Part shown: positions 38,085 through 47,172 of the stretch, one piece after another
Position numbering within the stretch: position 1 is the first letter of the stretch
Layout: each line of letters starts with the position of its first letter
From: Planctomycetia bacterium
GTDB taxonomy: Bacteria > Planctomycetota > UBA1135 > UBA2386
Direction: 5' to 3'
Length of the DNA stretch: 50,102 bases
Assembly: GCA_005776475.1 (NCBI GenBank)
Contig: SXPB01000231.1
Span: forward strand, 1 to 50,102
Notes under the pieces: generated by a model
What the model saw: only the letters and a program-made list of their open reading frames with translations
What the model was told of the DNA's origin: nothing
The model's database searches: none
Position numbers and translations under genes: made by a program

Positions 38085-38674
38085 CGTTCGTACTTCCAGT
38101 TGCGGCGTTTGCCTTCGGCGATCCATACGACGGCCTGCTCGATGCGGCGGGCTCGGGTGTCGTCTTTCCTGGCGTCGACGATCCACTCGTGGTACTCGCG
38201 CTGCGCCCCTGGCGGGAACGCCTCGAAACACCGCAGGGCCTTAGGGTTCGCGGCCAACGCGCGCAAGAAGTCGGGGTTCCTGGCGAGCGGCGGCTTCGTT
38301 CCCGACCGTCGACGCGGCACGGCGACACCGGCCTCGTTCAACGCCATCGCCTTCGCCAGCACCTGCGCGAAGGCCCGCTTCGTCGGCAGGTCCGCACGTG
38401 TGGTCATGCGCCCGACAGCGTCGATCGCCGCCGCCAGGCCGGGCTCCTTCTTCAGCAGGGTCTCCTTCCAGAAACCGAAGGTGCAGTAGGCCTTGAACGC
38501 CGCCATGCCGCCCAGCAAGCCGTGGTGCTCGAAGGACGGCGTACGCCACTTGAGGGTCTCTTTGACCTCAGGACACGCCGCGTGCACACGCGCGCGCAAT
38601 TCGACGAGCACGGGTCGGGCATATTCGGGAGCCTTCTCGATGTAGGCGTCGATGCGAGGATCGCGAGTGGCCAT
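38078..38674 (-). CDS. YdeI/OmpD-associated DUF1801-like protein
   Basis: MATRDPRIDAYIEKAPEYARPVLVELRARVHAACPEVKETLKWRTPSFEHHGLLGGMAAFKAYCTFGFWK. Confidence 0.8.
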   Translation of the reverse strand: MATRDPRIDAYIEKAPEYARPVLVELRARVHAACPEVKETLKWRTPSFEHHGLLGGMAAFKAYCTFGFWKETLLKKEPGLAAAIDAVGRMTTRADLPTKRAFAQVLAKAMALNEAGVAVPRRRSGTKPPLARNPDFLRALAANPKALRCFEAFPPGAQREYHEWIVDARKDDTRARRIEQAVVWIAEGKRRNWKYERC

Positions 38675-38786
38675 GGGAACGGGTGGGCGCGGCCCAAAGT
38701 GCATTGGACCGCGAATCAGGGGATTGACGCAGGCGGGGAGCCCGATGACAAGGTTCCGTCGTCTCTGCCCTTCTCCACCGAGGACC

Positions 38787-41162
38787 ATGCCCAGGATCAC
38801 CGCGTCCGCGTTCCTTCCCGCGCTCGTTTTGGCAGCTCCCATTCTGGCCCAGAACGAACCGAGCCCACAGCTGCGACTGCATTACGCCAGTTTCGATCCG
38901 GTGACTGTAGCACCGCCCGTGCCGGCCGACCTGATGGCAGCAGCGACCAACCGCCTGCGCGTAGTGCAGTTCGCCAGTGCACCGACGCCGGCCGATCGCC
39001 GCGCGCTGGAAGACCACGGCGTCAGCATCCACGCCTACGCACCGACGAACGCCTTCGTCGTGCGCGCCGATGCCGCCCAGAGTGCCGCCATCGCGAAGCT
39101 GCCGCGCACGCGCTGGGTCGGCCCCTTCGAACCCGCCTGGAAGCTCGAGCCCGCGCTGTTCGCCGACCTGCAACGCGGCACCGTCGCCGCCGACCGCTAC
39201 GTCGTGGTCCTGGTCGAACCTCGCACCGACGAAGCCGCAACGGTCGCGGAGATCGAACGCCTCGGCGGTTCGATGTGGCGCTACGCCGCTGGCAACCTGC
39301 TCGTCGAAGCCGACCTGACCGCAGCCCAGGTCCGCGACCTCGCCCACGCCGACACCGTGCTGTGGATCCAGCGCGCCACGCCGATCGAACTCGACATGGA
39401 CCAGGCGCGCATCCAAGGCGGCGGCAACTACGTCGAGGCGATGGGCGGCCACACTGGCAAGGGTGTGCGCGGCCACATCATGGAAGGCATCTACCCGACG
39501 CATCCGGAGTTCGCCGCGAACGCCTGGCGCACCGCTCCGCTGCAGGTGTTCAGCGGTGTGGGCACCACGCACGGCAACTCGACCTTCGGCGAGGTGTTCT
39601 CCGCCGGCGTCGATCCGCTGGCGCGTGGCATGTGCCCGGATGGCCAGGGCTACTTCACCGACTACAACTTCATCATCAACACCCCGGCGATGAGCACGGG
39701 GCAGAACAGTCGCTACGGCGTCATCCAGGAGATCACGAACCCGGCCAACCCGTGGAAGGTGATGTTCCAGACGGCATCGTGGGGCAACACGCAGATCATG
39801 CTCTACGACGCGCGCTCGGCGGAGATGGACTGGATCATCCACCAGTTCGACATCCCGATCTGCCAGAGCCAGTCGAACACCAGCAACATGAACTCGCGCC
39901 CGCAAGCCTGGGCGAAGAACATCATTTCCGTCGGCGCGATCCGTCACAACAACACCGCGAACCCCAACGACGACACGCAGAGCGGCACCAGCATGGGCCC
40001 GGCCGCCGACGGCCGCATCAAGCCCGAGATGTGCGGCTACTACGACTCGATCTACACCACCAACGGGGCGACGACCTACACCACCGGCTTCGGCGGCACG
40101 TCCGGTGCCACGCCGATGGTCGCCGGACACCTCGGTCTCGTGATCGAGATGTTCACCGATGGTTACTTCGGACACGCCGCCGCGCCGACCTGGCAGGATC
40201 GCTTCGCCTACAAGCCGCACTTCTCGACGGCGAAGGCGCTGCTCATCAACACCGCGCGCCAGTACGACCCCGCGATCGTCGGCACCGGCACCGCGAACCG
40301 GTTCCGCCAGGGCTGGGGCTTCCCGGCCCTGCACGACCTGTTCGACCTGCGCCGCAACATGCTGGTCATCGACGAACTCGAAGTGCTGCAGCAGGGCGGC
40401 GCGCGCACCTACTGGGTGCACGTGAAGCCGGGCACGCCGCAGTTCCGCTCGACGATGGTCTACGCCGATCTGCCGGCCGCGGCACCGTTCGGCAACCCGC
40501 ACCGCGTGAACGACGTGAACCTGCAGGTCACGGCGCCGGATGGCACGATCTACCACGGCAACACGGGCATGGCCACTGCGACGACGGCGCTCTACACGGC
40601 CCCGGGCGGCACGCCCAATGCGGTCGACACCGTCGAAAACGTCTACGTGCAGAACCCGGCGACGGGCCTGTGGCGCGTCGACGTCTCGGCGCCGCTGGTG
40701 GCACTCGACCAGCACGTGGAGACGGCCGCGGTCGACACTGACTTCGCGCTGGTGTCGAGTGGGATCGGCGGTGGCCGTGACGTCTCGGGTCCGGTGCTCG
40801 ACCTGGCCTCGAACGCACCCGGCAACCTGACGTTGAGCATCACCAACCTGCCCGCCGGCTACGTCGAAGGCCACGTGCTGTTCTCGTTCGCCACGTCGCG
40901 GCCGCTGGCGATGGGCAACTTCCTCGGCCTCGAACTCGACTCGCTGTCGTTCCTCAGCCTGACGGCGCCGCTGACGCTGGGCGACCCGCTGCACTTCCCG
41001 GCCACGCCGAGCCTGTCGGCCTTCCCGAACGCCCCGTTCGTGTTCCCGGCCTGGATCCCGGCAGCACTGCAGGGCTGGTCGCTGGACGCCGTCGCGTTCT
41101 TCTTCGATGCGTCGGGCGCAATCCACGCCGCCTCGAACGTCGATCGCGTCATCGTGCAATGA
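38787..41162 (+). CDS. secreted S8 (subtilisin-like) serine peptidase family protein
   Basis: TGKGVRGHIMEGIYPTHPEF, TTHGNSTFGEVF, TSMGPAADGRIKPEM, GFGGTSGATPMVAGHLGL; signal peptide MPRITASAFLPALVLAAPILAQ. Confidence 0.82.
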   Translation: MPRITASAFLPALVLAAPILAQNEPSPQLRLHYASFDPVTVAPPVPADLMAAATNRLRVVQFASAPTPADRRALEDHGVSIHAYAPTNAFVVRADAAQSAAIAKLPRTRWVGPFEPAWKLEPALFADLQRGTVAADRYVVVLVEPRTDEAATVAEIERLGGSMWRYAAGNLLVEADLTAAQVRDLAHADTVLWIQRATPIELDMDQARIQGGGNYVEAMGGHTGKGVRGHIMEGIYPTHPEFAANAWRTAPLQVFSGVGTTHGNSTFGEVFSAGVDPLARGMCPDGQGYFTDYNFIINTPAMSTGQNSRYGVIQEITNPANPWKVMFQTASWGNTQIMLYDARSAEMDWIIHQFDIPICQSQSNTSNMNSRPQAWAKNIISVGAIRHNNTANPNDDTQSGTSMGPAADGRIKPEMCGYYDSIYTTNGATTYTTGFGGTSGATPMVAGHLGLVIEMFTDGYFGHAAAPTWQDRFAYKPHFSTAKALLINTARQYDPAIVGTGTANRFRQGWGFPALHDLFDLRRNMLVIDELEVLQQGGARTYWVHVKPGTPQFRSTMVYADLPAAAPFGNPHRVNDVNLQVTAPDGTIYHGNTGMATATTALYTAPGGTPNAVDTVENVYVQNPATGLWRVDVSAPLVALDQHVETAAVDTDFALVSSGIGGGRDVSGPVLDLASNAPGNLTLSITNLPAGYVEGHVLFSFATSRPLAMGNFLGLELDSLSFLSLTAPLTLGDPLHFPATPSLSAFPNAPFVFPAWIPAALQGWSLDAVAFFFDASGAIHAASNVDRVIVQ

Positions 41163-41165
41163 CCC

Positions 41166-41183
41166 GCGGCGCTGGAGCGCCGC
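41166..41183. repeat. perfect inverted repeat just after the S8 peptidase stop
   Basis: GCGGCGCT-GG-AGCGCCGC. Confidence 0.75.
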
Positions 41184-41196
41184 CCGCAGGGCCCGC

Positions 41197-41222
41197 GGCG
41201 AGGACTTGCTGAAGTCCTCGCC
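41197..41222. repeat. perfect 11-bp stem-loop related to the following 72-bp units
   Basis: GGCGAGGACTT-GCTG-AAGTCCTCGCC. Confidence 0.75.
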
Positions 41223-41452
41223 CTAGGCGGGCCGAGGTCAGGACCGCGGCGTCGCGCCTTCGACGCGAGGCAAGGACTTGGTCGAGTCCTCGCCCCGGCG
41301 AGGCCGAGGTCAGGACCGCCGCGTCGCGCCTTCGGCGCGAGGCAAGGACTTGGTCGAGTCCTCGCCCCGGCGAGGCCGAGGTCAGGACCGCGGCGTCGCG
41401 CCTTCGGCGCGAGGCAAGGACTTGGTCGAGTCCTCGCCGAAGGCGAGGCCTC
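41220..41452. repeat. tandem 72-bp intergenic repeat, three full units plus a partial fourth
   Basis: Units at 41220-41291, 41292-41363, 41364-41435: GCCCCGGCGAGGCCGAGGTCAGGACCGCGGCGTCGCGCCTTCGGCGCGAGGCAAGGACTTGGTCGAGTCCTC; the last two differ at one position. Confidence 0.93.
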
Positions 41453-41454
41453 GA

Positions 41455-43086
41455 TCAAAACATCCGGATCTCGCCGCCGCGGCTGGTGGCCAGTCCCGCC
41501 GGCACACCGGCGTCGTAGACGAACCACTGGCCGTAGAGCGTGAGGCCGGCGAGACCAGGCTCGGTCGGCATCGGCACCTTGATCGTTCCGTAGCCCGCAC
41601 CGGCGACGCCCGCGTTGCCGCTCAGCACCGTCGGCACCAGCACGTGGCTGCCGCCGAAGCCGACGTTCACGTTGACGCCGCCGAGCATCGTGGCCGCCGG
41701 CGCCAGCGCCAGCACGAACGTCGCCGCCGCCCCACCGCGCGCATTGCTGACGCCGAGCTTGAAGTCGACGTTGCCGAGGTTCGCGGGCACTTCCGCCATC
41801 ATCAGCGGAATGCGCGCCCCGGTGCCGGCCGAGCCCGCGCCGTAGAGTGCACCACCTTCCGGCAGCAGCTGGCTGCGCAAGGTCGGACGGGTGAACGGCG
41901 CCACACCCGCCGCGAGGCGCGGATCGGTGAGACCGTTCTGCAGGAAGTTGATCAGGTCGTTCGCATTCTGCGGCGGCACCCCGTTCGGCGGCGGTCCGCC
42001 CAACGGCTGCAGCAGCGGGTCCTTGTTCTGCAGGTTCGGACCACCACCGTTCAGGTAGAAGGTGAACACCTGCGCCAGGGTGGTGAACTGGCCGTTGTGC
42101 ATGAAGCTCGTGCGCAGCCCGACGTTGCGCAGACTCGGCACCTTGAACTTGCCGCCATCCTGAACGAGCCCGGTGACCGATTGGCGGCCGTTGTCGAACG
42201 CGATCGGTTGCAGACCGAGGTTGCGGAACTGGCGATCGCTGAACAGACCCGGAGTGTGGCAGAGGTTGCAGCGGGCCGCCCCGATGAACGTGTTGAGGCC
42301 GTTCACCTGCTGCGGGGTGAGCGCAGCGTTGTTGCCGGCGATGAACAGGTCGTACGGCGTCTGGTTCGGCACCAGCGTACGTTGGTAGGTCGCGAGCGCG
42401 TACGCGATGCGGGTCGCGGTGATCTCCGGCGACCCGAACGCCGCCTGGAACAGTTGCGGGTAGGTCACCCCGCCCGCGATCGCCGCTGCCATGTCCACCG
42501 GCAGGTTGGTGGCCAGCGCCATCGGCTTCGCCGAGAGCAGCTTCTGGGTGACGTTGGCGAAGGTGCGCGCGTCGTGCGCCATCTCGTCCGCGGCGAGCAA
42601 CGGAGCGAGCGCCTGGTTCTCGAGCGCGCCACCGACGGGGATCAGCGTGGCATTGGTGACGGGATCGACGAAGTTGCCGCGAGCGCGACCGTCCCAGAAC
42701 AACTCGGGGAACCAGGCGGCGGTCAAGAAGCTCGGCGAGGCGCGCTTGGTGACCTGGCGCGCGAGACCGAACCTGGCGTCCGGCAGGTAGAGGTTGCCGG
42801 TATCACTGCGGATCAGGCCGGGCGAACCGAAGCTGTCGTCGGCCGACGGCGTCACGCCATCGTTGCCGGGGTGCACGGTGCGACGCAGGTCGCCGCCGCC
42901 GTTGCCAAAGGTGTGGCAGGTGCCACACGCAACCCGGTTGTTGGTCGACATCTGCTCTTCCCAGAACAGCAGCTTGCCGAGGATCGTCTTCTGCGGGGTG
43001 ATCGGATTCTGGGGCGGGACGGGCTGCGGCGGCAGCGCTTGGGCTACCAAAGAAGTGGCAAAGCCCAGGAAGGCGAGGGTTCGCAT
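41455..43086 (-). CDS. di-haem cytochrome c peroxidase/MauG-like protein with an extra C-terminal domain
   Basis: Signal MRTLAFLGFATSLVAQA; CGTCH and CNLCH haem motifs; ASPSFLTAAWFPELFWDGRA, VPSLRNVGLRTSFMHNGQFTTLAQV; about 125 aa C-terminal extension. Confidence 0.88.
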   Translation of the reverse strand: MRTLAFLGFATSLVAQALPPQPVPPQNPITPQKTILGKLLFWEEQMSTNNRVACGTCHTFGNGGGDLRRTVHPGNDGVTPSADDSFGSPGLIRSDTGNLYLPDARFGLARQVTKRASPSFLTAAWFPELFWDGRARGNFVDPVTNATLIPVGGALENQALAPLLAADEMAHDARTFANVTQKLLSAKPMALATNLPVDMAAAIAGGVTYPQLFQAAFGSPEITATRIAYALATYQRTLVPNQTPYDLFIAGNNAALTPQQVNGLNTFIGAARCNLCHTPGLFSDRQFRNLGLQPIAFDNGRQSVTGLVQDGGKFKVPSLRNVGLRTSFMHNGQFTTLAQVFTFYLNGGGPNLQNKDPLLQPLGGPPPNGVPPQNANDLINFLQNGLTDPRLAAGVAPFTRPTLRSQLLPEGGALYGAGSAGTGARIPLMMAEVPANLGNVDFKLGVSNARGGAAATFVLALAPAATMLGGVNVNVGFGGSHVLVPTVLSGNAGVAGAGYGTIKVPMPTEPGLAGLTLYGQWFVYDAGVPAGLATSRGGEIRMF

Positions 43087-43214
43087 GAGCGTCGGTGGAA
43101 GGTACGGGTTCAAGTCGCAGGCACCCGCCGTGTGGCAGGTGTGTCCCAGCAACGTCACCCGCGCTTCCCGCCACACCGCTACGCCGAGAAAACGCCGTGC
43201 TAGCATCCCGCCCC

Positions 43215-45986
43215 ATGCTCCGGATCGCGTCGGCCCTCGTGATCGTCGCAGTTCTCGCCGTCGCATGGGCCGTGTGGAACCCGGCCGACCCCGAACTAGG
43301 ATCAGATCCAGCGACCGTCGCCGGTCCCAACCCGGCCACGCCGACGACGACGCCGAGCGTCGCCGAGCCCGCGCCGACCGTCCCGAAAGAAGAACGAACC
43401 AGCAGCCAGGAACGGCAATGGTGGGCCGATGCGCTCACCGCCGACGAACCGGTCCCGGCCACCGACGAGACGGACCCCAGCCGGGCCGTCGTCCTGCGCG
43501 GCCGGCTGACCGTGCGGCAGCAACCGTGGCTGCATCCCGCCAACGTCGAAGTCCGGGTCACGCGCAGCTGGCTCGACAGCGTGGTGCCGATCGAGACCGA
43601 CGCTGGCAATCGCACGCCGCAGCGCGACGAGCCGCGCACCCGCACCGACAAGGATGGCCGGTTCGCGTTCCGGTTCGTGCCCGGCGGCGCCGAGTTGTTC
43701 TTCCTGATCGGCCACGACACCGAGTGGCTCGACTTCCAGAAGATCGCGAAGTTGCCGCGCGCCGGCCAGGAACTCGATCTCGGCGACGTTTTCCTCGACC
43801 AACGCGGCAGCATCGTCGGGCGCGTCGATGCCTACCACGGGAACGAGCTGGTCGCGCGCGCGGTCGACGATCCGCTGCTCGACGGCAAGGCCGGCTTTGC
43901 CGACGTGTCCACCTCGCGCCTCGAAGGCGCCGAGTTCTTTCGCACTCCCGGTACGATGCGCGGCGGGCCGGTGCCCGATTGGGTCGTCTACCGCGACCGC
44001 TTCCTGCCGTTCCCCAAGGGTGCGGTCGACAAGACCGGCCGGTTCCGCATCGACGGCGTGCGGCCCGGCAACCACGACGTGTTCCTCGGCGACAGCCAAA
44101 GCAGCGGGCGCAGTTCGGGCGTGCTCGTGGCCGCGGGGCGCACGACCGACATCGGCACCGTGTCGATGCGACAGTCCGACTTCGTCCATCTGCGCTTCGT
44201 CGACGACGAGAAGAAGCCCTGGGCCTTCGCCAACGTCGCGTTCGTGCACAGCAGCGGTGGCTTTGGCAGCGCCCCGGTGCGCACCGACCGCGACGGCTGG
44301 ATCCGGGACTACGTGCCGGACCTCGACTCGCGTTCCATGATGATGTCGCTGCCCGGTGGCGGCCCCTGGTTCGAACTGCGACTGCCGCCGAAGGCCGAGC
44401 GAGATGGCAACCAGATCGTGGTGGCGCGCCCCAAGGAACTGATCATCGTCCTGGAAGACGAACGCGGCCACGCGCTGTCGAAGGGCACGGTGCGCACCTA
44501 CGCAGATGCGCAGCTGTTCCGCGCCACCGACCGCCGGCTGCCGCTGACCTGGCAACCGCACGAGGAACGTCCCGGGCGCTACGTCGGCAAGACCCAGTTT
44601 CCGGTGGTCGTCGTCGCCAGCGTGCCTGGCCATGCACCCGCGCTCGCCGAGGTGAAGCCCGGCACCTCAACGGTGCTGAAGCTGCTGTCTCTGCAACGCA
44701 TGACGGTGCGCACGATCGGGCTCGATCGGCAACCGATCGCCGGTGCCATGGTGCGCGTGCAGGTGCACGAGAATCCCGACCTGGTGTTTCCCGGCTCGAC
44801 CTGGAACGCGCTCGCCAACGACCGCGTCACGTTGGGGCTCACCGACGAACGCGGCGAACTGTTGGTGCCGGTTTGGCCCACGTTCTTCTCGTTCCGCGCG
44901 TCGCATCGCGACTACGCGCCGAGCACCGGCGGCAAGGTGTTCGGCAACGCGGGCAGCACCCACGAGATCGTGCTGCGCGGCGGCGGCGACATCCACGGCA
45001 CGCTGACGGTGGAGATGCGGCCGGCCCCGCGTGGGCTGCGCGTGCGCGCGCGGCAGCGGCCGCCCGATGGCCATACCGAAGCGGGCAGCGGCTTTCTCGA
45101 CGAACGCCTGGCGGTCACCGGCGACGGCGGCACGTTTGCACTGCGCGACCTGATCGCCGGCAACTGGGAACTCGAGCCGGAGCTGCCGATGTTGCCGTCG
45201 GCGAACGGCGCGCGCCGCAACCCGATGGGCGCCCCCATCCTGCCGGTGCAGATCGACGCGGGACAGGAACTGCACGTGACGTTGGCGCTGCAGCCGGGCC
45301 ACTTCGCCGCCGCCAGCATCACCGGCGTGCTGAAACAGAACGGTGGCGCGGTCGCTGGCGCCTTGGTGCGGCTGCGCGAACTCGAGTCGCCGGCGATGCG
45401 GCAACGCAACGCGCAGCGCGCCGACATGCAACGCATCACCGGCGACGACTCGTCGCACGGGCTCGGCCCGATGGAGACGACGGGGTGGCTCGCGCGCTGC
45501 GAGACCGACGCCTACGGCGACTTCCGCTTCCGCGATCTGCGCGAAGGGTCCGAGTATGAACTGCGCTTCGACCTGCCGGTGCTCGGTCGCTTGCAGTTCC
45601 TCGAACGACGCATCGTGCGCGCCGGCTCGACCCTGAGCCCGTTGCGCATCGACACCGCGTTCGTCACGGCACCCATCCAGCTGACGTGTTCGACCCCCAC
45701 CGGGGCCTACGCCAACCGCATGGTGCGGCTGCGGCAGATCGTCGAGGGCGACCAGGAAGGCACCTGCTTCGAGTTGCTGCTCGACAGCAACGGCATCCTG
45801 CTGCTCGAAGCGCTGCCGGTCGGCAAGTGGACGATCGAACCGATGCACGGTGGCCGCTGCGAACCGGGCGAGTTCGAACTGCTGGCGGGTCAGGCGCCGG
45901 GCTTCGCGTTCCAGGTCAAGGGCACCGCCATGCGCTCGCCGACTAAGACGCGCGACGATCGCGGCAGTGCTGCAAAACGTCGCTGA
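43215..45986 (+). CDS. large membrane-anchored/secreted carboxypeptidase regulatory-like domain protein
   Basis: MLRIASALVIVAVLAVAWAVWNP TM/signal; repeats such as DKDGRFAFRFVPGGAELFF, TDAYGDFRFRDLREGSEYELRF, GVLKQNGGAVAGALVRLREL. Confidence 0.75.
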   Translation: MLRIASALVIVAVLAVAWAVWNPADPELGSDPATVAGPNPATPTTTPSVAEPAPTVPKEERTSSQERQWWADALTADEPVPATDETDPSRAVVLRGRLTVRQQPWLHPANVEVRVTRSWLDSVVPIETDAGNRTPQRDEPRTRTDKDGRFAFRFVPGGAELFFLIGHDTEWLDFQKIAKLPRAGQELDLGDVFLDQRGSIVGRVDAYHGNELVARAVDDPLLDGKAGFADVSTSRLEGAEFFRTPGTMRGGPVPDWVVYRDRFLPFPKGAVDKTGRFRIDGVRPGNHDVFLGDSQSSGRSSGVLVAAGRTTDIGTVSMRQSDFVHLRFVDDEKKPWAFANVAFVHSSGGFGSAPVRTDRDGWIRDYVPDLDSRSMMMSLPGGGPWFELRLPPKAERDGNQIVVARPKELIIVLEDERGHALSKGTVRTYADAQLFRATDRRLPLTWQPHEERPGRYVGKTQFPVVVVASVPGHAPALAEVKPGTSTVLKLLSLQRMTVRTIGLDRQPIAGAMVRVQVHENPDLVFPGSTWNALANDRVTLGLTDERGELLVPVWPTFFSFRASHRDYAPSTGGKVFGNAGSTHEIVLRGGGDIHGTLTVEMRPAPRGLRVRARQRPPDGHTEAGSGFLDERLAVTGDGGTFALRDLIAGNWELEPELPMLPSANGARRNPMGAPILPVQIDAGQELHVTLALQPGHFAAASITGVLKQNGGAVAGALVRLRELESPAMRQRNAQRADMQRITGDDSSHGLGPMETTGWLARCETDAYGDFRFRDLREGSEYELRFDLPVLGRLQFLERRIVRAGSTLSPLRIDTAFVTAPIQLTCSTPTGAYANRMVRLRQIVEGDQEGTCFELLLDSNGILLLEALPVGKWTIEPMHGGRCEPGEFELLAGQAPGFAFQVKGTAMRSPTKTRDDRGSAAKRR

Positions 45987-46473
45987 ACGCCCGTTGCGTG
46001 TCGACGGCGCGCGCCCGGCGATAGCAACCGCGCGCGCGCTTGCCCTGGCCGGAATGGCCGAGCACGTCGCCGAGCGCGATCCAGGCCGCCGTGTCCCACG
46101 GATCGGTGCGCACGAGCCGGGTGAAGGTCGCGCGCGCCGCCGGATAGTCGCCGCGCAGGTACTGCGCCATGCCCACAGCGAAGCGCTCCGTGCGTTGGCC
46201 GGCGGCGGCAGACCAGCGCCGCCGCCACAGCGCGAACGCCAAGGCGCCGACGATCAGGGCCGACACCAGCTGCAGTGACGCGGCGAGCAAACGCAACTCC
46301 TCGGGAGACGCCGCGTAGACGAACCGCGCGACGAGCCAGGCATCGAGCAGCAGCCAGGTCGCCACGACACCGGCGAGACCCAACCCGGTGCGGCCGCTGC
46401 GCAGATAGAACAGTGCCGCACCTTGGCCGACGAGGAAGGCGAGCAGGTTCAGGAGCAACGAGGCCGCGAACAC
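45943..46473 (-). CDS. membrane protein with C-terminal TPR-like region
   Basis: MFAASLLLNLLAFLVGQGAALFYLRSG...; AQYLRGDYPAARATFTRLVRTDPWDTAAWIALGDVLGHSGQGKRARGCYRRA. Confidence 0.7.
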   Translation of the reverse strand: MFAASLLLNLLAFLVGQGAALFYLRSGRTGLGLAGVVATWLLLDAWLVARFVYAASPEELRLLAASLQLVSALIVGALAFALWRRRWSAAAGQRTERFAVGMAQYLRGDYPAARATFTRLVRTDPWDTAAWIALGDVLGHSGQGKRARGCYRRARAVDTQRAFSDVLQHCRDRRAS

Positions 46474-46551
46474 CCGGGCAGCCTACGGCGACGGTGCATC
46501 GACGACCACATGGCGCTGTCCGCCCCTTCATCGGGTAGCGTGTTCGCCCCG

Positions 46552-47157
46552 ATGCCCTCCCTCGGCCGCCTCTACCTGCTGTTCACCCCGACAGCCTGCC
46601 GGCAGGACCCGTTCACCACCTTGACGGCCGCCCTCGATGGCGGCGTCGATCTCGTGCAATGGCGCAGCAAGGTCGAGGACCTCGACGGATTCCGGCGTTG
46701 CCGCGAACTCTGCCGCAGCCGCAACGTGCCGCTGGTCGTCAACGACGACGTGATGCTGGCCAAGCGCAGCCACGTCGCGGGCGTCCATGTCGGCCAGACC
46801 GACATGCCGGCCGAGGTCGCGCGCAAACTGGTGGTCAACGAGTGGATCGGGGTCAGCACCCACACGCCGGAGCAGATCACCGCGGCGGCCGCGGCCGGCG
46901 CCGACTACGTCGGCTTCGGACCGTGCTTCCCGACGGCGACGAAGGGCTACACGACCGGCAAGACCGCGGCCGAAGTCGAAGCGGCGGTCGAGCGGGCCGC
47001 CAAGGTGCGGTTGCCGCTGTTCGCCATCGGCGGCATCACGACGGCGAACCTGGTGCCGCTGCGCGTGCTGGGCGTCGACCGCATCGCGGTCAGCAGTGCG
47101 ATCCTGCAGGCGGACGATCCGCGCGCGGCGGCGGTGGCGTTGCGGCGCATGCTGTGA
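46552..47157 (+). CDS. thiE: thiamine phosphate synthase
   Basis: LVQWRSKVEDLDGFRRCRELC, PLVVNDDVMLA, GVHVGQTDMP, IGVSTHTPEQ, GADYVGFGPCFPTATKG, FAIGGITTANL. Confidence 0.9.
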   Translation: MPSLGRLYLLFTPTACRQDPFTTLTAALDGGVDLVQWRSKVEDLDGFRRCRELCRSRNVPLVVNDDVMLAKRSHVAGVHVGQTDMPAEVARKLVVNEWIGVSTHTPEQITAAAAAGADYVGFGPCFPTATKGYTTGKTAAEVEAAVERAAKVRLPLFAIGGITTANLVPLRVLGVDRIAVSSAILQADDPRAAAVALRRML

Positions 47158-47172
47158 ACGGCGGACCCGGCC

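Noticed and set aside
41220-41452. CRISPR array
   Set aside because: Units are directly contiguous with no variable spacers and no cas genes nearby
40859-41527. 222-aa ORF with 24-aa peptide repeats (ARTRPSPCLAPKARRxGPDLGLAG)
   Set aside because: The 72-bp period keeps several frames open by chance; this ORF also runs antisense into the S8 peptidase gene. The region is better explained as non-coding repeats
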